This document shows, one piece after another, positions 12,578-23,649 of a DNA stretch of 64,000 nt (positions are counted from its first letter, which is position 1; every line of letters starts with the position of its first letter). The notes under the pieces are model-generated. The model saw only the letters and a list, made by a program, of their open reading frames with translations, was not told the origin of the DNA and did no database searches. The DNA lies in the NCBI RefSeq assembly GCF_030272615.1, contig NC_081412.1, positions 673,639,823 through 673,703,822 of the forward strand, given 5' to 3'. The position numbers and the translations under genes were made by a program. Source of the DNA: Cryptomeria japonica (lineage: Eukaryota; Streptophyta; Pinopsida; Cupressales; Cupressaceae).

Positions 12578-13661
12578 TGTTAGGAACTAGGAAGGACAAC
12601 TGAGAGGGGGGCGATGAATTAGTGTCAATAAATTATAACCCAAAACCCAATCGTTCCAACTTAAAACTCAATGCCGGTAAAATAGATTAACAATTATAGT
12701 ATTATGGGTACAACTTAATCGATGAAAAAGAAAGAAAAACACATCCACGACACATGACACAAAGATTTTGATGTGGAAACCCTGTAAGGGGAAAAACCAT
12801 GGTGGGAAACCTTACCCACAATCAGATGATACTACGATAGATAGTAAGTAAATTCAATAAGGGGTCTGCATATGCAGAAAGGCCAACTACCTAGAGCTCA
12901 CTACTCAATCACAAAATAGGAGTCACATTGACTTCAATTGGATGGTTAAATCCAATAACAATGTATTGCTTCAGTATAGCATCTACAATGTTGGATTCAG
13001 TACCAGTTTAAGCTCTGACCATGAGTGCCAAACACCTTCATAACCTTTAGATAATATCTGCGTGATTCGCACAAGGATCTACTCTACACAATGATCTTCA
13101 ATATTCGCACACACTCATATTCATCTTCCAAATAAGATCTTATAATTATTTATACAAAACCTAAGACCTCATGATTAGGTCGGCTCCCTAAAGATATTAC
13201 ATTTACAAAATAAGTCTTGATGTAATATAATATGTTGGCCTTAATACATTTACACATAATTCAATCAATAAACCATTTCCAAATCATGTTGTACTGATCT
13301 AGAACATGATATCTTGTACCAGTTCATAACCTAGACCTATCTATTGGTTAAGGCAAATATGTGAACCCGATCACACCAATGAGAAAAACACCAAATGTAA
13401 ACGTCCAATCCATGTATTTGACATAACTAAATGATCTCCAGATGATAACAAGTCATCATCAACTTCCTGAGCTATCGGTGAAACATATACTGGTGATTGT
13501 GTATAAGCCAATATCCATACCGGGACCACAATGTGTCGGTTCAACAACAAACCAATATAACGAGACTGTCAAATCAACAATGTACACCTCCAAAAGGATA
13601 AGTGTTGACATCAATGAAAAAACCAATGCAACACGTGATGAAGTCATCCATAATACCAACA
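12578..13661 (-). repeat. CopiaA 3' LTR
   Basis: 1084 bp, TGTTAGGAA...TACCAACA. On the minus strand it contains a TATA-like TATAAATAATTATAAG (13140-13155). It matches the partner LTR at 18218-19318 along its whole length with scattered substitutions and small indels. Confidence 0.92.
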
Positions 13662-13673
13662 ATCTCCCCCTTC
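13662..13673 (-). other. CopiaA polypurine tract
   Basis: The minus strand reads GAAGGGGGAGAT immediately before the LTR start TGTTGG. This is the plus-strand DNA primer site of reverse transcription and fixes the element's orientation. Confidence 0.85.
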
Positions 13674-14019
13674 GGCATTGATGGGAACACTAGATGGAAA
13701 AACATCTAAGTGCCAAAAATAGAATGCCAAATACCAACAATCTCCCAAAATAGATTAATACAAAGTTCTGTACCAAAAACAGATACAATATAATCAAAAC
13801 CAAAATACATCTCTCCAAAAATATATCTCTCCCTAATATTCAAAGTACAATATTTTTCCATAGACATCTTTCCCACTTTGATGTGAAATGCCAAAGTATT
13901 TAAGAATGAAAACACAACATATAGCTAACTACTCCCCCTGAGTAGTAGCTCTCCTTCATCAAAGCTAGAAATAAGATTTTTATGTTAGTGCCTATCGGTT
14001 TGATGCCAATATTCATCAT

Positions 14020-15515
14020 TCAAGTCTTTGTCGATGGGGTGATTACCCCAAGCTTCTCTCTGAGATATTCAAATGTTTCCTTAGGCAAAGAATTTGTAAA
14101 GATATCTGCAATTTGCTCGTTAGTATTCGCATAAACCAATCTCACTTCATTTGCTTCAACATTTTCTTTTAGAAAATTATACTTAATAGAAACATGCTTT
14201 GTTTTAGAGTGAAATACCGGATTCTTTGATATATCTATTGCTATTGAATTATCACAGTAAATAATTACCGATTCTTTGCATTTTACCTTGATATCTTTCA
14301 ATATTTGTTTGATCCATAATACCTAAGTGCAATTAGTTGTTGTTGCAACATATTTTGCTTCTATTGTAGATAATGATGTACAAGTTTACTTCTTGCTGAT
14401 CCATGAAATTAATCTTCTGCCAAGAAAGAATGCATTGTTAGTGGTACTCTTTCTGTCATCCACATCTCCTGTCAAATTTGCATCTGTATATGCACATAAC
14501 TCAAAATTGTCATCCTTAAGATACCATAAATCAAGATTTGTTATGCCTTGTAGGTATCGGAAAATCCTTTTTATTGCAGTTTCATGATTTTCTTTAGGAT
14601 TTCTTTAAAAACTTGAAACAACACACACTACATTCATTGGATCAGGTCTAGTTTATGTCAAATACAGTAACCCTCCAATCATATATTTGTACCTTATCAG
14701 ATTTATAGGAGCTGAATCATCCTTTGATGTCAATTTATCAGTTGTAGTCATAGGAGTGCTTACCAGTTTGGAGTTTTCCATTCCAAATTTCTTCAAGAGT
14801 TCCTTCAAGTATTTTGTTTGACATATGAATATACCTTTATCTATTTGAGAAATATGCAAACCTAGAAATTTTTTTATCTCTCCAATCATAGACATTTCAA
14901 ATTCTTCCTACATCTTGTTAGCAAAGTCTTTGCATAGCTCTTCTTCTCCTCCAAAAATGATATCATCCACAAATACTTCAATAACCAAAATGTCATCATT
15001 GGTGATTTTGTAATACAAATTACTGTCAGCATTACCTTTTCTGTATCCAAGATTTAGAAGATATTTATGTAGTCTAGCATACCAAGCTTTGGGAGCTTGC
15101 TTCAATCCATATAAAGCTCTCCTTAACCTGCAAACCATATCCTTAACATCTGTTAATGAAAATCTATCATGTTGTTCAATGCAAAGTTCTTCTTCAAGAT
15201 CTCCATTGAAAAATGCACATTTTACATCTATTTGCTAAACATTATAGTTCTTATAGTTGCAAATGCAAGAAATAGTCTTACTGCTTCAATTTTGGCTGTC
15301 GATGCAAAAGTTTCATTCTAATCTATTCCTTCTATTGGAGAATAACCTTTACAAACTAATCTTGCTTTGTTTCTGATTACTTCACCATCTTCATTAAGTT
15401 TATTCATAAATACCCATTTAGTTCCAATTACATTTTTGTCTTTAGGCTGGGGAACTAATGTCCAAGTATTATTCTTTTCAATCTGTTCTAATTCATCTTC
15501 CATTGCTTTTATCAA
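14020..15515 (-). pseudogene. CopiaA reverse transcriptase and RNase H (decayed)
   Basis: Copies element RNA into DNA. The frame opens with a copia RT entry region (EDELEQIEKNNTW, GTKWVF, KARLVCKGYS; 15515-15318). RRALYGLKQAPKAWY and the catalytic motif FVDD follow (15138-14908; Phe for Tyr in YVDD), then GEIKKFLGLHI and the STPM/YKYMIGGLLYLT connection (14895-14653). RNase H has STIEAKYVA near 14372-14346, YCDNSIAI and the C-terminal TKHVSIKYNFL (14301-14020). Stops and frameshifts separate all blocks, so no functional enzyme is encoded. Confidence 0.88.
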
Positions 15516-15875
15516 ATGTTTATCCTAACATGCTTCAACAAATGATGCTGGTTCAACTTGAGAAATTAAAAATACTTCTTCATTTGCCAATCTTCCTCTT
15601 GTCATAACACCTTGATTTTTATTTCCAATTATCTGATTTTATGAATGATTCAATCTTACATACCTAGGTTTATTTTGATTTCCACTTATAGGTTGTTGTT
15701 CTTCAGTCACAGTTCAGTGTTCTGATGATGTTAGTGTGACTCGTTCTTCATTTTGTTTCGGTGCAAGCTATGCCGGTTCATTTATAATCATTTCTACTGC
15801 TAGTTCAGAACCTACAGATCTTGACTCTCCTTTAAAATGTTCATCTATCTTCACATTAGTACTTTCAATGGTTCT

Positions 15876-16741
15876 CTATTGTCTTTTATTATAACATCTA
15901 TATGCCTTGCTTCTATTTGAATAACCAAGAAATATTCCTTTATCAATTATAGGATCAAATTTGCCAATAGAATCATCTCTCCTAATATAGCATTTGCTTC
16001 CAAATATTCTGAAATATTTAAGAGTAGGAATATGAACGAACCATAGTTCATAAGGGGTTTTACCGGTTTCACCTATGATGTGAACTCTGTTGAAAGTATA
16101 GACCATTGTATTCACTACTTCTCTCCAGTACATATGAGGTAGATTTGCTTCAATCATCATGGTTCTTGCTACATCCAGTATAGTTTTGTTCTTCCTTTCC
16201 ACAACTACATTCTGCTAGGGTGTCTGGGGTGTTGATAGTTGTCTTTTAATTCCATTCTCCACAGTATGCATCGCATTCCCTAGATGTAAATTCTCCTCCT
16301 TGATCAGATCTCAAACATTTGATTTTCTTTCTGGTTTCATTCTCTACCATTGCCTTGTATATCTTGAATCTTCCAAAATATTTTGATTTCTCCCTAAGAA
16401 AAGTAACCCAACACATTGTAGAATAATCATCAATTATTAGCATAAAGTATCTATCACCCTGAAGACTCCTCGTTCTTGCTGGACCATAAGTTAGTATGAA
16501 TTAAATCAAGAATATTATTGGATTTCTCAAAAATGCTCTTAAATGTTGTTCTAACTTGCTTTCCCATTTGACATTCCTTACATACTGGATTATAAGGTTT
16601 CACAAACTTAGGCAAATCCCTTACTGCCTTGGTTGAACTGATCTTTTCAATGCAATCAAAATTCACATGATAGAGTCTTTTATGCCATAACCAACTTTCA
16701 TCAATCTGTGCAATCAAACATGTCTTATCACTGGTATTCAA
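15876..16741 (-). pseudogene. CopiaA integrase (decayed; first catalytic Asp lost)
   Basis: Inserts element DNA into the genome. The N-terminal zinc finger HHCC is visible (WHKRLYH...CKECQMGK, 16741-16454). The core keeps the second Asp (RSDQGGEF, 16443-16246) and the third catalytic Glu (MERKNKTILDVAR, 16202 onwards). The first Asp, expected in a HTDL context, reads HTNLW (codon AAC, about 16490-16492). Premature stops and frame changes split the domain. The C-terminal part (GKTPYELWF, LKYFRIFGSKCY) is present. Confidence 0.85.
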
Positions 16742-17004
16742 GTGAAAGTATTACCTTTAGTCTAATTACCGATTGCAATTTGCAATCCAATTTTGTTCAT
16801 GATTTTGCATTTTCCATTCTTGAATTGTAGTTGAAATCCTTTTTCCACTAATTGACAAACACTCAAAAGATTATGCTTTAAACCTTCAACATAATAAAAA
16901 TTATTAGTATTGTGCTTACCATCCAAAGATATAGTGCCTCTTCCTTTGATTAAACAAGCTTTGTCATCTCCAAATCTTACTAAACCTCCATGAATTTCCT
17001 AAAA

Positions 17005-17268
17005 TTATAAGAATTTTCTTTTATCACCAGTCATATGATGCGAGCCACCACTATCAATGATCCATTCATTATTTTCTTCAATTTTTGCTGCTAATGCCTT
17101 CTCTACTGATTTGACAATAGTTGTCGGTTGATCTTCTTTTAACAAATGCCCATCCACTATCTGATGCATCTTCATCAGAGTCATCTGTAACACCTTCATC
17201 TGCATAGTAACACGACTTATCTTTGTTTTTCTTAAATCTGTATCTCTAATATTCAGGGTTAAGTTCAT
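17005..17268 (-). pseudogene. CopiaA aspartic protease region
   Basis: The frame ends in EWIIDSGGSHHMTGD (about 17070-17025), the DSG active-site motif of Ty1/copia protease in its usual sequence setting; the residue after DSG is Gly where Cys or Ala is common. The frame overlaps the end of gag by about 20 bases in another register, so gag and pol are joined by a frameshift here. The protease body downstream to 16742 is broken by stops. Confidence 0.8.
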
Positions 17269-18160
17269 ATGTTCTTTTTGCTGCCTCTCTTAGTCTTGAA
17301 TGTCTATCAGGACACCTAGATGCCATATGACCAACTTTATTGCAATTAAAAAATTTGAAAGGTGCTTTACCTTCATACTTACTTCCTACTGGACCTTTAT
17401 TCATCTTCCTTGCAAATAGTGCTTCAAGTTCTTCATTTTCTCTCCTGATATCTTCAAGTTCTTTTTCATAAAGTGCTTTCCAATCAAATTTGTCAGATGA
17501 TGATGATGATGATGCTTTGAAGGCTATATCAGTCTTGACTATAGCAACAAGACCAAATTCTTCAAGCTCAAATGCTGAAAGTTTTCCAACCAAAGTATCT
17601 CTAGAAACTGATGTATTAGGCATTGTTCTCAAATAATTAATAGTTGTCACTTTCATTTTGTAAGCCAGTGGCAATTTTCTTAAAAGTTTAGAAACAATTT
17701 CATCTTTACTTAAAGATCCTCCACAATATTGTATTCCTAAAACAATTTCATTAACTCTTTCCACAAATGTAGAAATGCTTTCATCCTCTTCCATTTTAAA
17801 ATTTTTATACCTGACCTGGTAATATTTCAATTTTGCAATTTTAATAGTAGAATCTCCTTCATTCAATGTTTCCAATTTATCCCAAATAGATTTTTCAATA
17901 GATCTGTCTGATAATCCCATAATTTGTTGATCTAATAATGCGCTTAGAAGTGCTTCTCTTGCTTTGCAATCATTCTCCAAGTCTTTAGCCAAGGTCGGTG
18001 GATTAGGGTTATTTTGATTAGGAGCAACATACCCATTCTTTGTAACATCCCATATATCTATTCTAATGTAGTTCAGATGTGTCTCCATTCTAATCTTCCA
18101 TTTACCATAGTTAGTTCCATCAAGTTTGGGACTATCCTTCCTGAAGATATTTGCTGCCAT
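17246..18160 (-). CDS. CopiaA gag polyprotein (304 codons, open)
   Basis: Forms the virus-like particle and packages RNA. The frame starts MAANIFRKDSPKLDGTNYGKWKIRM, the usual start of the copia gag (UBN2-type) domain. It continues with IWDKLETLNEG, KIAKLKYYQVRYKNFKMEEDES and LVGKLSAFELEEF. A nucleocapsid knuckle is near residues 269-282 (FFNCNKVGHMASRC): the first Cys of CX2CX4HX4C is Phe, so zinc binding is probably lost. This is the longest undamaged frame in the window. The start lies just downstream of the primer site at 18203-18217, as expected. Confidence 0.9.
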   Translation of the reverse strand: MAANIFRKDSPKLDGTNYGKWKIRMETHLNYIRIDIWDVTKNGYVAPNQNNPNPPTLAKDLENDCKAREALLSALLDQQIMGLSDRSIEKSIWDKLETLNEGDSTIKIAKLKYYQVRYKNFKMEEDESISTFVERVNEIVLGIQYCGGSLSKDEIVSKLLRKLPLAYKMKVTTINYLRTMPNTSVSRDTLVGKLSAFELEEFGLVAIVKTDIAFKASSSSSSDKFDWKALYEKELEDIRRENEELEALFARKMNKGPVGSKYEGKAPFKFFNCNKVGHMASRCPDRHSRLREAAKRTYELNPEY

Positions 18161-18202
18161 AGGATCTCCTCAAGCTGTTAGGCTTCTGCAAAAAGAGGAC
18201 TA

Positions 18203-18217
18203 GGCTCTAATACTAAT
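18203..18217 (-). other. CopiaA primer-binding site (degenerate, initiator-Met tRNA)
   Basis: The minus strand directly after the 5' LTR reads ATTAGTATTAGAGCC, against the usual TGGTATCAGAGCC that pairs with the 3' end of plant initiator-Met tRNA. Position and most bases fit. Confidence 0.75.
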
Positions 18218-19318
18218 TGTTAGGAATCGAGAAGGAAAACTAAGAGGGGGGGGGGGGGGTGAATCAGTTGTCAATAAAATATAAACCAAAACCAATTATT
18301 CCAACTTAAAACTCAATGTTGGTAAAACAGATTAATAGTTATAGTATTACCGATACAACTTAATGCATGAAACAGAAAGAAAAATATATCCACAATACAT
18401 GACATAGAGATTTTGATGTGGAAACCCTATAAGGGAGAAAACCACGATGGGAAACCTTACCCACAATCATATGATACTGCTGCAAATAGTAAGGGAATAT
18501 AATAAGGGGTCTGCACATGCAGAAAGGCCAACCGCCTAGAGCTCACTACTCAATTAGAAAATAGGAGTCACATTGACTACAATTGGATGGTTAAATCCAA
18601 TAACAATATACTTCTTTAGTATCACATCTACAATGCTGGATTCACTACTGGTTTAAGCTCTTACCATGAGTGCCAAACACCTTCAAAAACTTTCCTTCAA
18701 CCTTCAGATAATATCTGCGTGATTCACACAAGGATCTGCTCTTCACAATGATCTTCAATATTCGCACAAACTCATATTCATCTTCAAAATAAGATCTTAT
18801 AGTTATTTATACAATACCTAAGGCCTCATGATTAGGTCGGCTCCCTAAAGATATTACATTTACAAAATAATTCTTGATGCAATACAATATGTTGGCCTCA
18901 ATAGATTTACACATAATCCAGTCAATAAACAATTTCCAAATCATGTTGTGTTGATCTGGAACATGATATCTTGTACCGGTCCATAACCTAGACCTATCTG
19001 CCAGTTAAGGCAAATATGTGAACCCAATAAGACCAATAAGAAAAACACCAAATGTAAACATCCAATCCATGTCTTCAACATAGCCAAATGATCTCTAGAT
19101 GATAACAAGTCATCATCAACTTCCTGAGCTTTCAGTGAAACATATACCAGTGACTGTGCATAAGCCAACATCCATACCAAGACCACAATGTGTTGATTCA
19201 ACAACAAACCAATATAACCAAAGTCCCAAATCAACAATGTAGACCTCCAAAAGGATAAGTGTTGAAATCAATGACAAAACCAATGCAACACATGACGAAG
19301 TCATCCATAATACCAACA
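18218..19318 (-). repeat. CopiaA 5' LTR
   Basis: 1101 bp, TGTTAGGAAT...TACCAACA, partner of 12578-13661. A minus-strand TATAAATAACTATAAG (18796-18811) is the likely core promoter. A G-run at 18245-18261 is longer than in the 3' copy. Confidence 0.92.
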
Positions 19319-19476
19319 TAATAAATCTACTTAATAATTTATCAACTAAGAATTGAATAGACTAGTAATAAAATTATCTTTTGTTGCCTGATGTGAAATT
19401 TTTTAGTAAAAGATTATTGACAAGTAGTTTGTAAGAATTGTGAATGCACATGAATAATTTATACGATGTTGTCAAT

Positions 19477-20076
19477 CTAAGTAGGAAGAATGTCATGATC
19501 AGTCCAATATGCTTCTAATCTTTGAATTCTAGCTGTGTGTGCATTATTGTTCGTCCAAATGTGGTGAATAATTATTGTTGACAAAGGATGTATTTGTTCA
19601 GGTAGCAAGTACAAATTTTGTATTTGCATGTGTTCTTTAAGCATGTTTGTAGTTTTTGAGTTTTTAAATATGTCAATGTTGAAGTCACCTTCAATATAGA
19701 CAAGGTTATTGCCAGAAGAAATTGTTATTGCTTTGGTGACTATTGTCATGATATTTGTAAGTGTTGTTCCTGGTTTGGCATAAATATTACAAATGAAAAT
19801 TGTTTTCTTGTTAATCATGAAAGAGAGAAAGAATGCTTCAACATTTTCATCTGTTAAAGGTACTACATCCAACACATGTATCTTTTTTTTAACACAAGTC
19901 ATTACACCATGGACCTTGTATATTGCAAAGCAATTGTAGTTTGGTAATGGGTTATCTCTCATTGTTGTTTTGAGGTGTGTTTCTTGAAAACAAATAATGT
20001 CTAACCACATTAAGTCTTTGTCATGTGAAATGTCTTGTTTATGTGGGTGGAAATGTCATGTATTTAATATTGATAT
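19477..20076 (-). pseudogene. Helentron AP-endonuclease-like (EEP) domain
   Basis: An exonuclease-endonuclease-phosphatase fold domain of the type joined to Helentron helicases (also used by LINEs). It nicks DNA using metal-coordinating acidic residues. The minus frame begins ISILNT, has one stop, then DIICFQETHLK (metal-binding Glu), FICNIYAKPG, VYIEGDFNID (GDFN motif) and YWTDHDIL (the closing S/T-D-H motif) just before a stop at 19477. 177 codons are open from the Met near 20010. The upstream end is cut exactly at the CopiaB insertion, and the preceding part of the same gene is the helicase tail at 38331-38605. No LINE reverse transcriptase follows, which argues against a LINE. Confidence 0.75.
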
Positions 20077-21203
20077 TGATAGACTTTAAAAGCACTGAGA
20101 GGGGGGGTGAATCAGTGACACCAAAAAATAAAACTACTTCAAACACTAACCGGTAGATGAACTTAACAAAACTTTTAAACACAATGCATGTAATCCAAAA
20201 TGATATAACGACATTCACAATAAGTAAAACATCCACCATAACACAAGTGTTTGTACGTGGAAAACCGAAATAGGGAAAAACCACAGTGAGATGGAACTCA
20301 CAAGTTAACTATCTGCAGTAATAGATAACTGACTAGTTAGGGTCTACAAAGTGCTCTGCTAGGAGCAAATCTTGTTAGAGAACCCAAAGCTTGATTAGAA
20401 GCTTATACCATATGAAAGGTAGTACCTTGTTAGGAGTAACCTTGGTGGAGGATTTATGAATCCAAACTAATGGATCACCCTATTAGATGATTTGTACAAA
20501 GAATATTGTTAGAGCTTACCCAGTTAGGGGATTTGAATTCTGAGTTGTGATTGTTAGAAAACAATAGGATTGGTTTGACCTGTCTGAGTAGTACAATACT
20601 TGCTTGATCAGATCCTTTTAGACATATTCAACACTGCTCTTTTGCATACTCTGCAACTTAACTCTTTTGACTTCCATACACAACATATCACTTTCACTCA
20701 TATGAAATAATTCATTGTGATGTCAATATATAGACATTATGATTTCATGTCAGCCCAAAGAAATAATAGCACACTTTCCTAGGTGCAGTGTATCTATTCA
20801 ACTGATAATAACTCATCACAAAAATATCACAAAAATTTGTTGGTGGGATAACTCATCACGATTTGTGGTATCTCATCACAAAATCAACGAATACCGGTTG
20901 GAACAATCAATACCGGTTAGAGTTAAATATATGAATTGTTATCCTTGAATCTGTAGATGTAATCTCTACTTGATCTTCATGTTGATACAGATTAATGTGT
21001 ATCAATTGGTTGTTTTCTATGCATATACCAGTTTGTTACAAAGTACAAGTTAGAGATAAACCTCATAGTATAACCTCTAGCATAACAGTTGTAGAATAAA
21101 CAACTTGAAGTTACACCGGTAGACAATATAAACATATGTGTGTGTATGTGTTTCATCAATGATAACATATGATGATTATAATATATTCATCATCAAGCCA
21201 ACA
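20077..21203 (-). repeat. CopiaB 3' LTR
   Basis: 1127 bp, TGATAGACTT...CAAGCCAACA. A minus-strand TATA box (TCTATATATTGAC, 20723-20735) is conserved in the other copy. A long perfect match to 37224-38330 is interrupted by substitutions and small indels. Confidence 0.92.
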
Positions 21204-21216
21204 ATCTCCCCCTTTG
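21204..21216 (-). other. CopiaB polypurine tract
   Basis: The minus strand reads CCAAAGGGGGAGAT immediately before the LTR start TGTTGG. Confidence 0.85.
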
Positions 21217-21702
21217 GCATTGATGGAAACACTTAGAAAATTTTATAGTAATACCGCTAAGTGTGCATACAAAACAAATTTACACATATACACATGCTCT
21301 CCCTTAATGCATACATTAAACAAAATTTTCAAAAACACACATACATATTTGTACTCCCCCTATGACAATAATGCCAAATTGAAAAAGTAAAATATATATA
21401 TATATATAGAAAATTTGTATCAAAGTGTTCAACATATACAACAATAACTTAAAAAAAAATCATGTGTTAGCTAGTCTCATAAAAATAACATTAAAGTTTT
21501 GCTTCAACTATGATATGGCATTTGTCCATGTCGCTAGCATGTTCTCAGTGTACTCTTTTGCAGACATAAGTTGTGTATGGAATTCTTCCATCAAATCCAG
21601 TGTACAAGTTTCTCGAGTTGCTAAGATAGATTTTGCATTAGAGTAGGTTCTCTATAGTATGTCCACTTGTGATGTGAGTAGACTCTTGAGTTTCTTGAGA
21701 GA

Positions 21703-23638
21703 CTAGAGTCTCTTTTCCTTCTCATGATCACAAGTCTCCAAGTTGTTGTGCAAATTATCTACAGATTTGCTAAAAGCATATATAGAGTCCTGAAGTGGGA
21801 TATATGCATTGCATATCCTTTCTAGCTCTTTCTCTATTTCTGTTTGTCTATTTGTGATATCAGAATAACATAATGAAATATTAGAGGTAGAAGCAAGATA
21901 ATTTCCTCCTGTTTCATTAGCTTTGCTCAAAAAATCTTTATTATGTGATAGAGCCATTTTGCCAGTATCAACGTCCTTCGCAAGTTTCTCTCCATATTTC
22001 TTCTTGTGACTTTTCTCTCAGCATAGGTTAGTGTTGCTTCTTCATGTTACTTGATTTTATTAGATGTGTGAGTAACCAACTGACCAATTTTTCTAATAGG
22101 GGATGTCAAATGTGTTGTAGAAGTTTCTGGTAGTAGACTAGATAGAATATCTAGTGCATTCTGAATTGTTTCAACTTCAACCCTTTTCTCTTTAAGTCTT
22201 TTCTTATGAGCTATAGATTGCATAACACTTTCAATCTTTAACATTTGAGATGCAATCATATTGTCAATATTGAGAGGCCCTGGAATTCCCAAAGAATCGT
22301 CATCATCCTCATTAGTCTGTGGAGTGACTAATGGCTTTTTCAGTTCAGAGGATGCAACCTTAATGATTTCTTTCTCTATATTTTTCTAAGCTTCCTGTTC
22401 AGAAGTTTGTGTGACAATATTTCCCATAGACTCCTTCTAAGTATCTTGTAAGACTGGTGGGGATTGGGTTTTCTCTAGTTGTTCAGTTTCTAGTGGATTA
22501 TCCACTTTCAGTTGAGTTGTCGATTGCTCAACTAAAGTAATCTGTGTATCAGTGATTTCAGAAGGTTCTATATCAGGTGCAGTGTTGTCTCCAGATAGAT
22601 CAACTGTATCCTGCACATCATCAACAACATGAATAATGGTGTCATCCTTCTTCTTGACATGATAGCCCTCATCGGCTTGTACAATCTCTTCTTCATCCAT
22701 TTCTGGTCGATTAACAACATCTTCCTCATTCTTAGAGGATTGGATGAGTTCTTCCATCTGTTTGATTTCACAATCTATCTGATGTGTCTCAGACTCAATA
22801 ATTGCCCTTTTTCCACTAAGTAGCTTCAGTCTCCTTTCTTTGAAAGAAAATTGAATTTTGTATTGATCAACTAAAGCACTTATTTTATACGTAGACAAAT
22901 TGGGAAATATTGCACAAATATCTTATCAATAATTTCATTTTATAATTTTATAGCTTCCTCCCATTTATTTAACAAAATAGTGTACAAAGAATTTGAGATA
23001 TCCTTTTCAAGATCATGTGGATATCTACTATAATGACACAAATGAGTGATTCCTTGTTCAATTACTTGCTTCTTCTCATCTTCAGTGAAGGAATCAAAAT
23101 ATTCTTTGACATTTTCAAATCTGTTCCTCCCTAGTGTCTTCATTGTTCTTTCAAAATGGGTATCAGGCTTGAAAGTTGAGATATTAATAGGCACAGTTGT
23201 CTTTGGCACTTCCTTTACTGACTTTTCTACTCTACCAGTAGCTTTCCTCTTCTTAGGTTCTTCTTCAATATCAGTACCCTTAGATTTTTCTTAGAGAATA
23301 AGTTTTTGGTTTCTCTTCTTTGGTACATTCTCCTTCTTTGTGTAAACTTTAGGTGTCAGTTCCTTTTTGGTTTGGATACTTCGAGTCACCCTTATATTCT
23401 TCATCGTCAGAGGTGCTTCATCATTTTTCTTTTTCTTTTTCTTTCCTTTCCCACTTGTGGCAGTAACAATACTGGTTTTGGCTTGTGCATCCTGGAATAC
23501 CACAATATCCAGTTTTGCCTTCTTTTTATCTTTAGGAGATGCTAATAGGTTATTAGCATAACCAACCAATAAGTCATGGTTCACCTCATAACTCATATCT
23601 TCCATATCTTCTTTCCTCGGCTCGATTGCTTGCATCAA
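21703..23638 (-). pseudogene. CopiaB second ORF, C-terminal part (function unknown)
   Basis: I do not recognise this protein. The order on the minus strand is: an acidic-to-basic segment with KKKKKK near 23420 and RVTRSIQTKKELTPK (23638-23291); TVPINISTFKPDTHFERTMK...HYSRYPHDLEKDISNSL (23209-22940); a Glu/Lys-rich segment with many Asp/Thr (22898-22437); and coiled-coil-like pieces MLKIESVMQSIAHKKRLKEKR (22292-22047) and EIEKELERICNAYIPLQDS (21957-21703). Stops separate the pieces. Heptad-like spacing and charge suggest a structural or nucleic-acid-binding protein. It lies where pol would be in an autonomous element and runs up to the 3' LTR. Confidence 0.55.
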
Positions 23639-23649
23639 ACAAACATTAG

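Larger units (their letters stand above)
12578..19318 (-). mobile_element. CopiaA: full-length but decayed Ty1/copia retrotransposon
   Basis: Paired LTRs with TG...CA ends (12578-13661 and 18218-19318) enclose a minus-strand interior with gag, protease, integrase, reverse transcriptase and RNase H in the Ty1/copia order. A polypurine tract adjoins the left LTR, and a degenerate initiator-Met tRNA primer site adjoins the right LTR. Flanks GAATA (12573-12577) and TAATA (19319-19323) are a probable 5-bp target-site duplication with one difference. Many stops and frameshifts in pol make it inactive. It sits in the 3' spacer of the Helentron-like element. Confidence 0.92.

Noticed and set aside
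19477-20010. Endonuclease as part of a LINE retrotransposon
   Set aside because: No LINE reverse transcriptase follows; the upstream neighbour, after removing CopiaB, is a Helitron-type helicase in the same direction.
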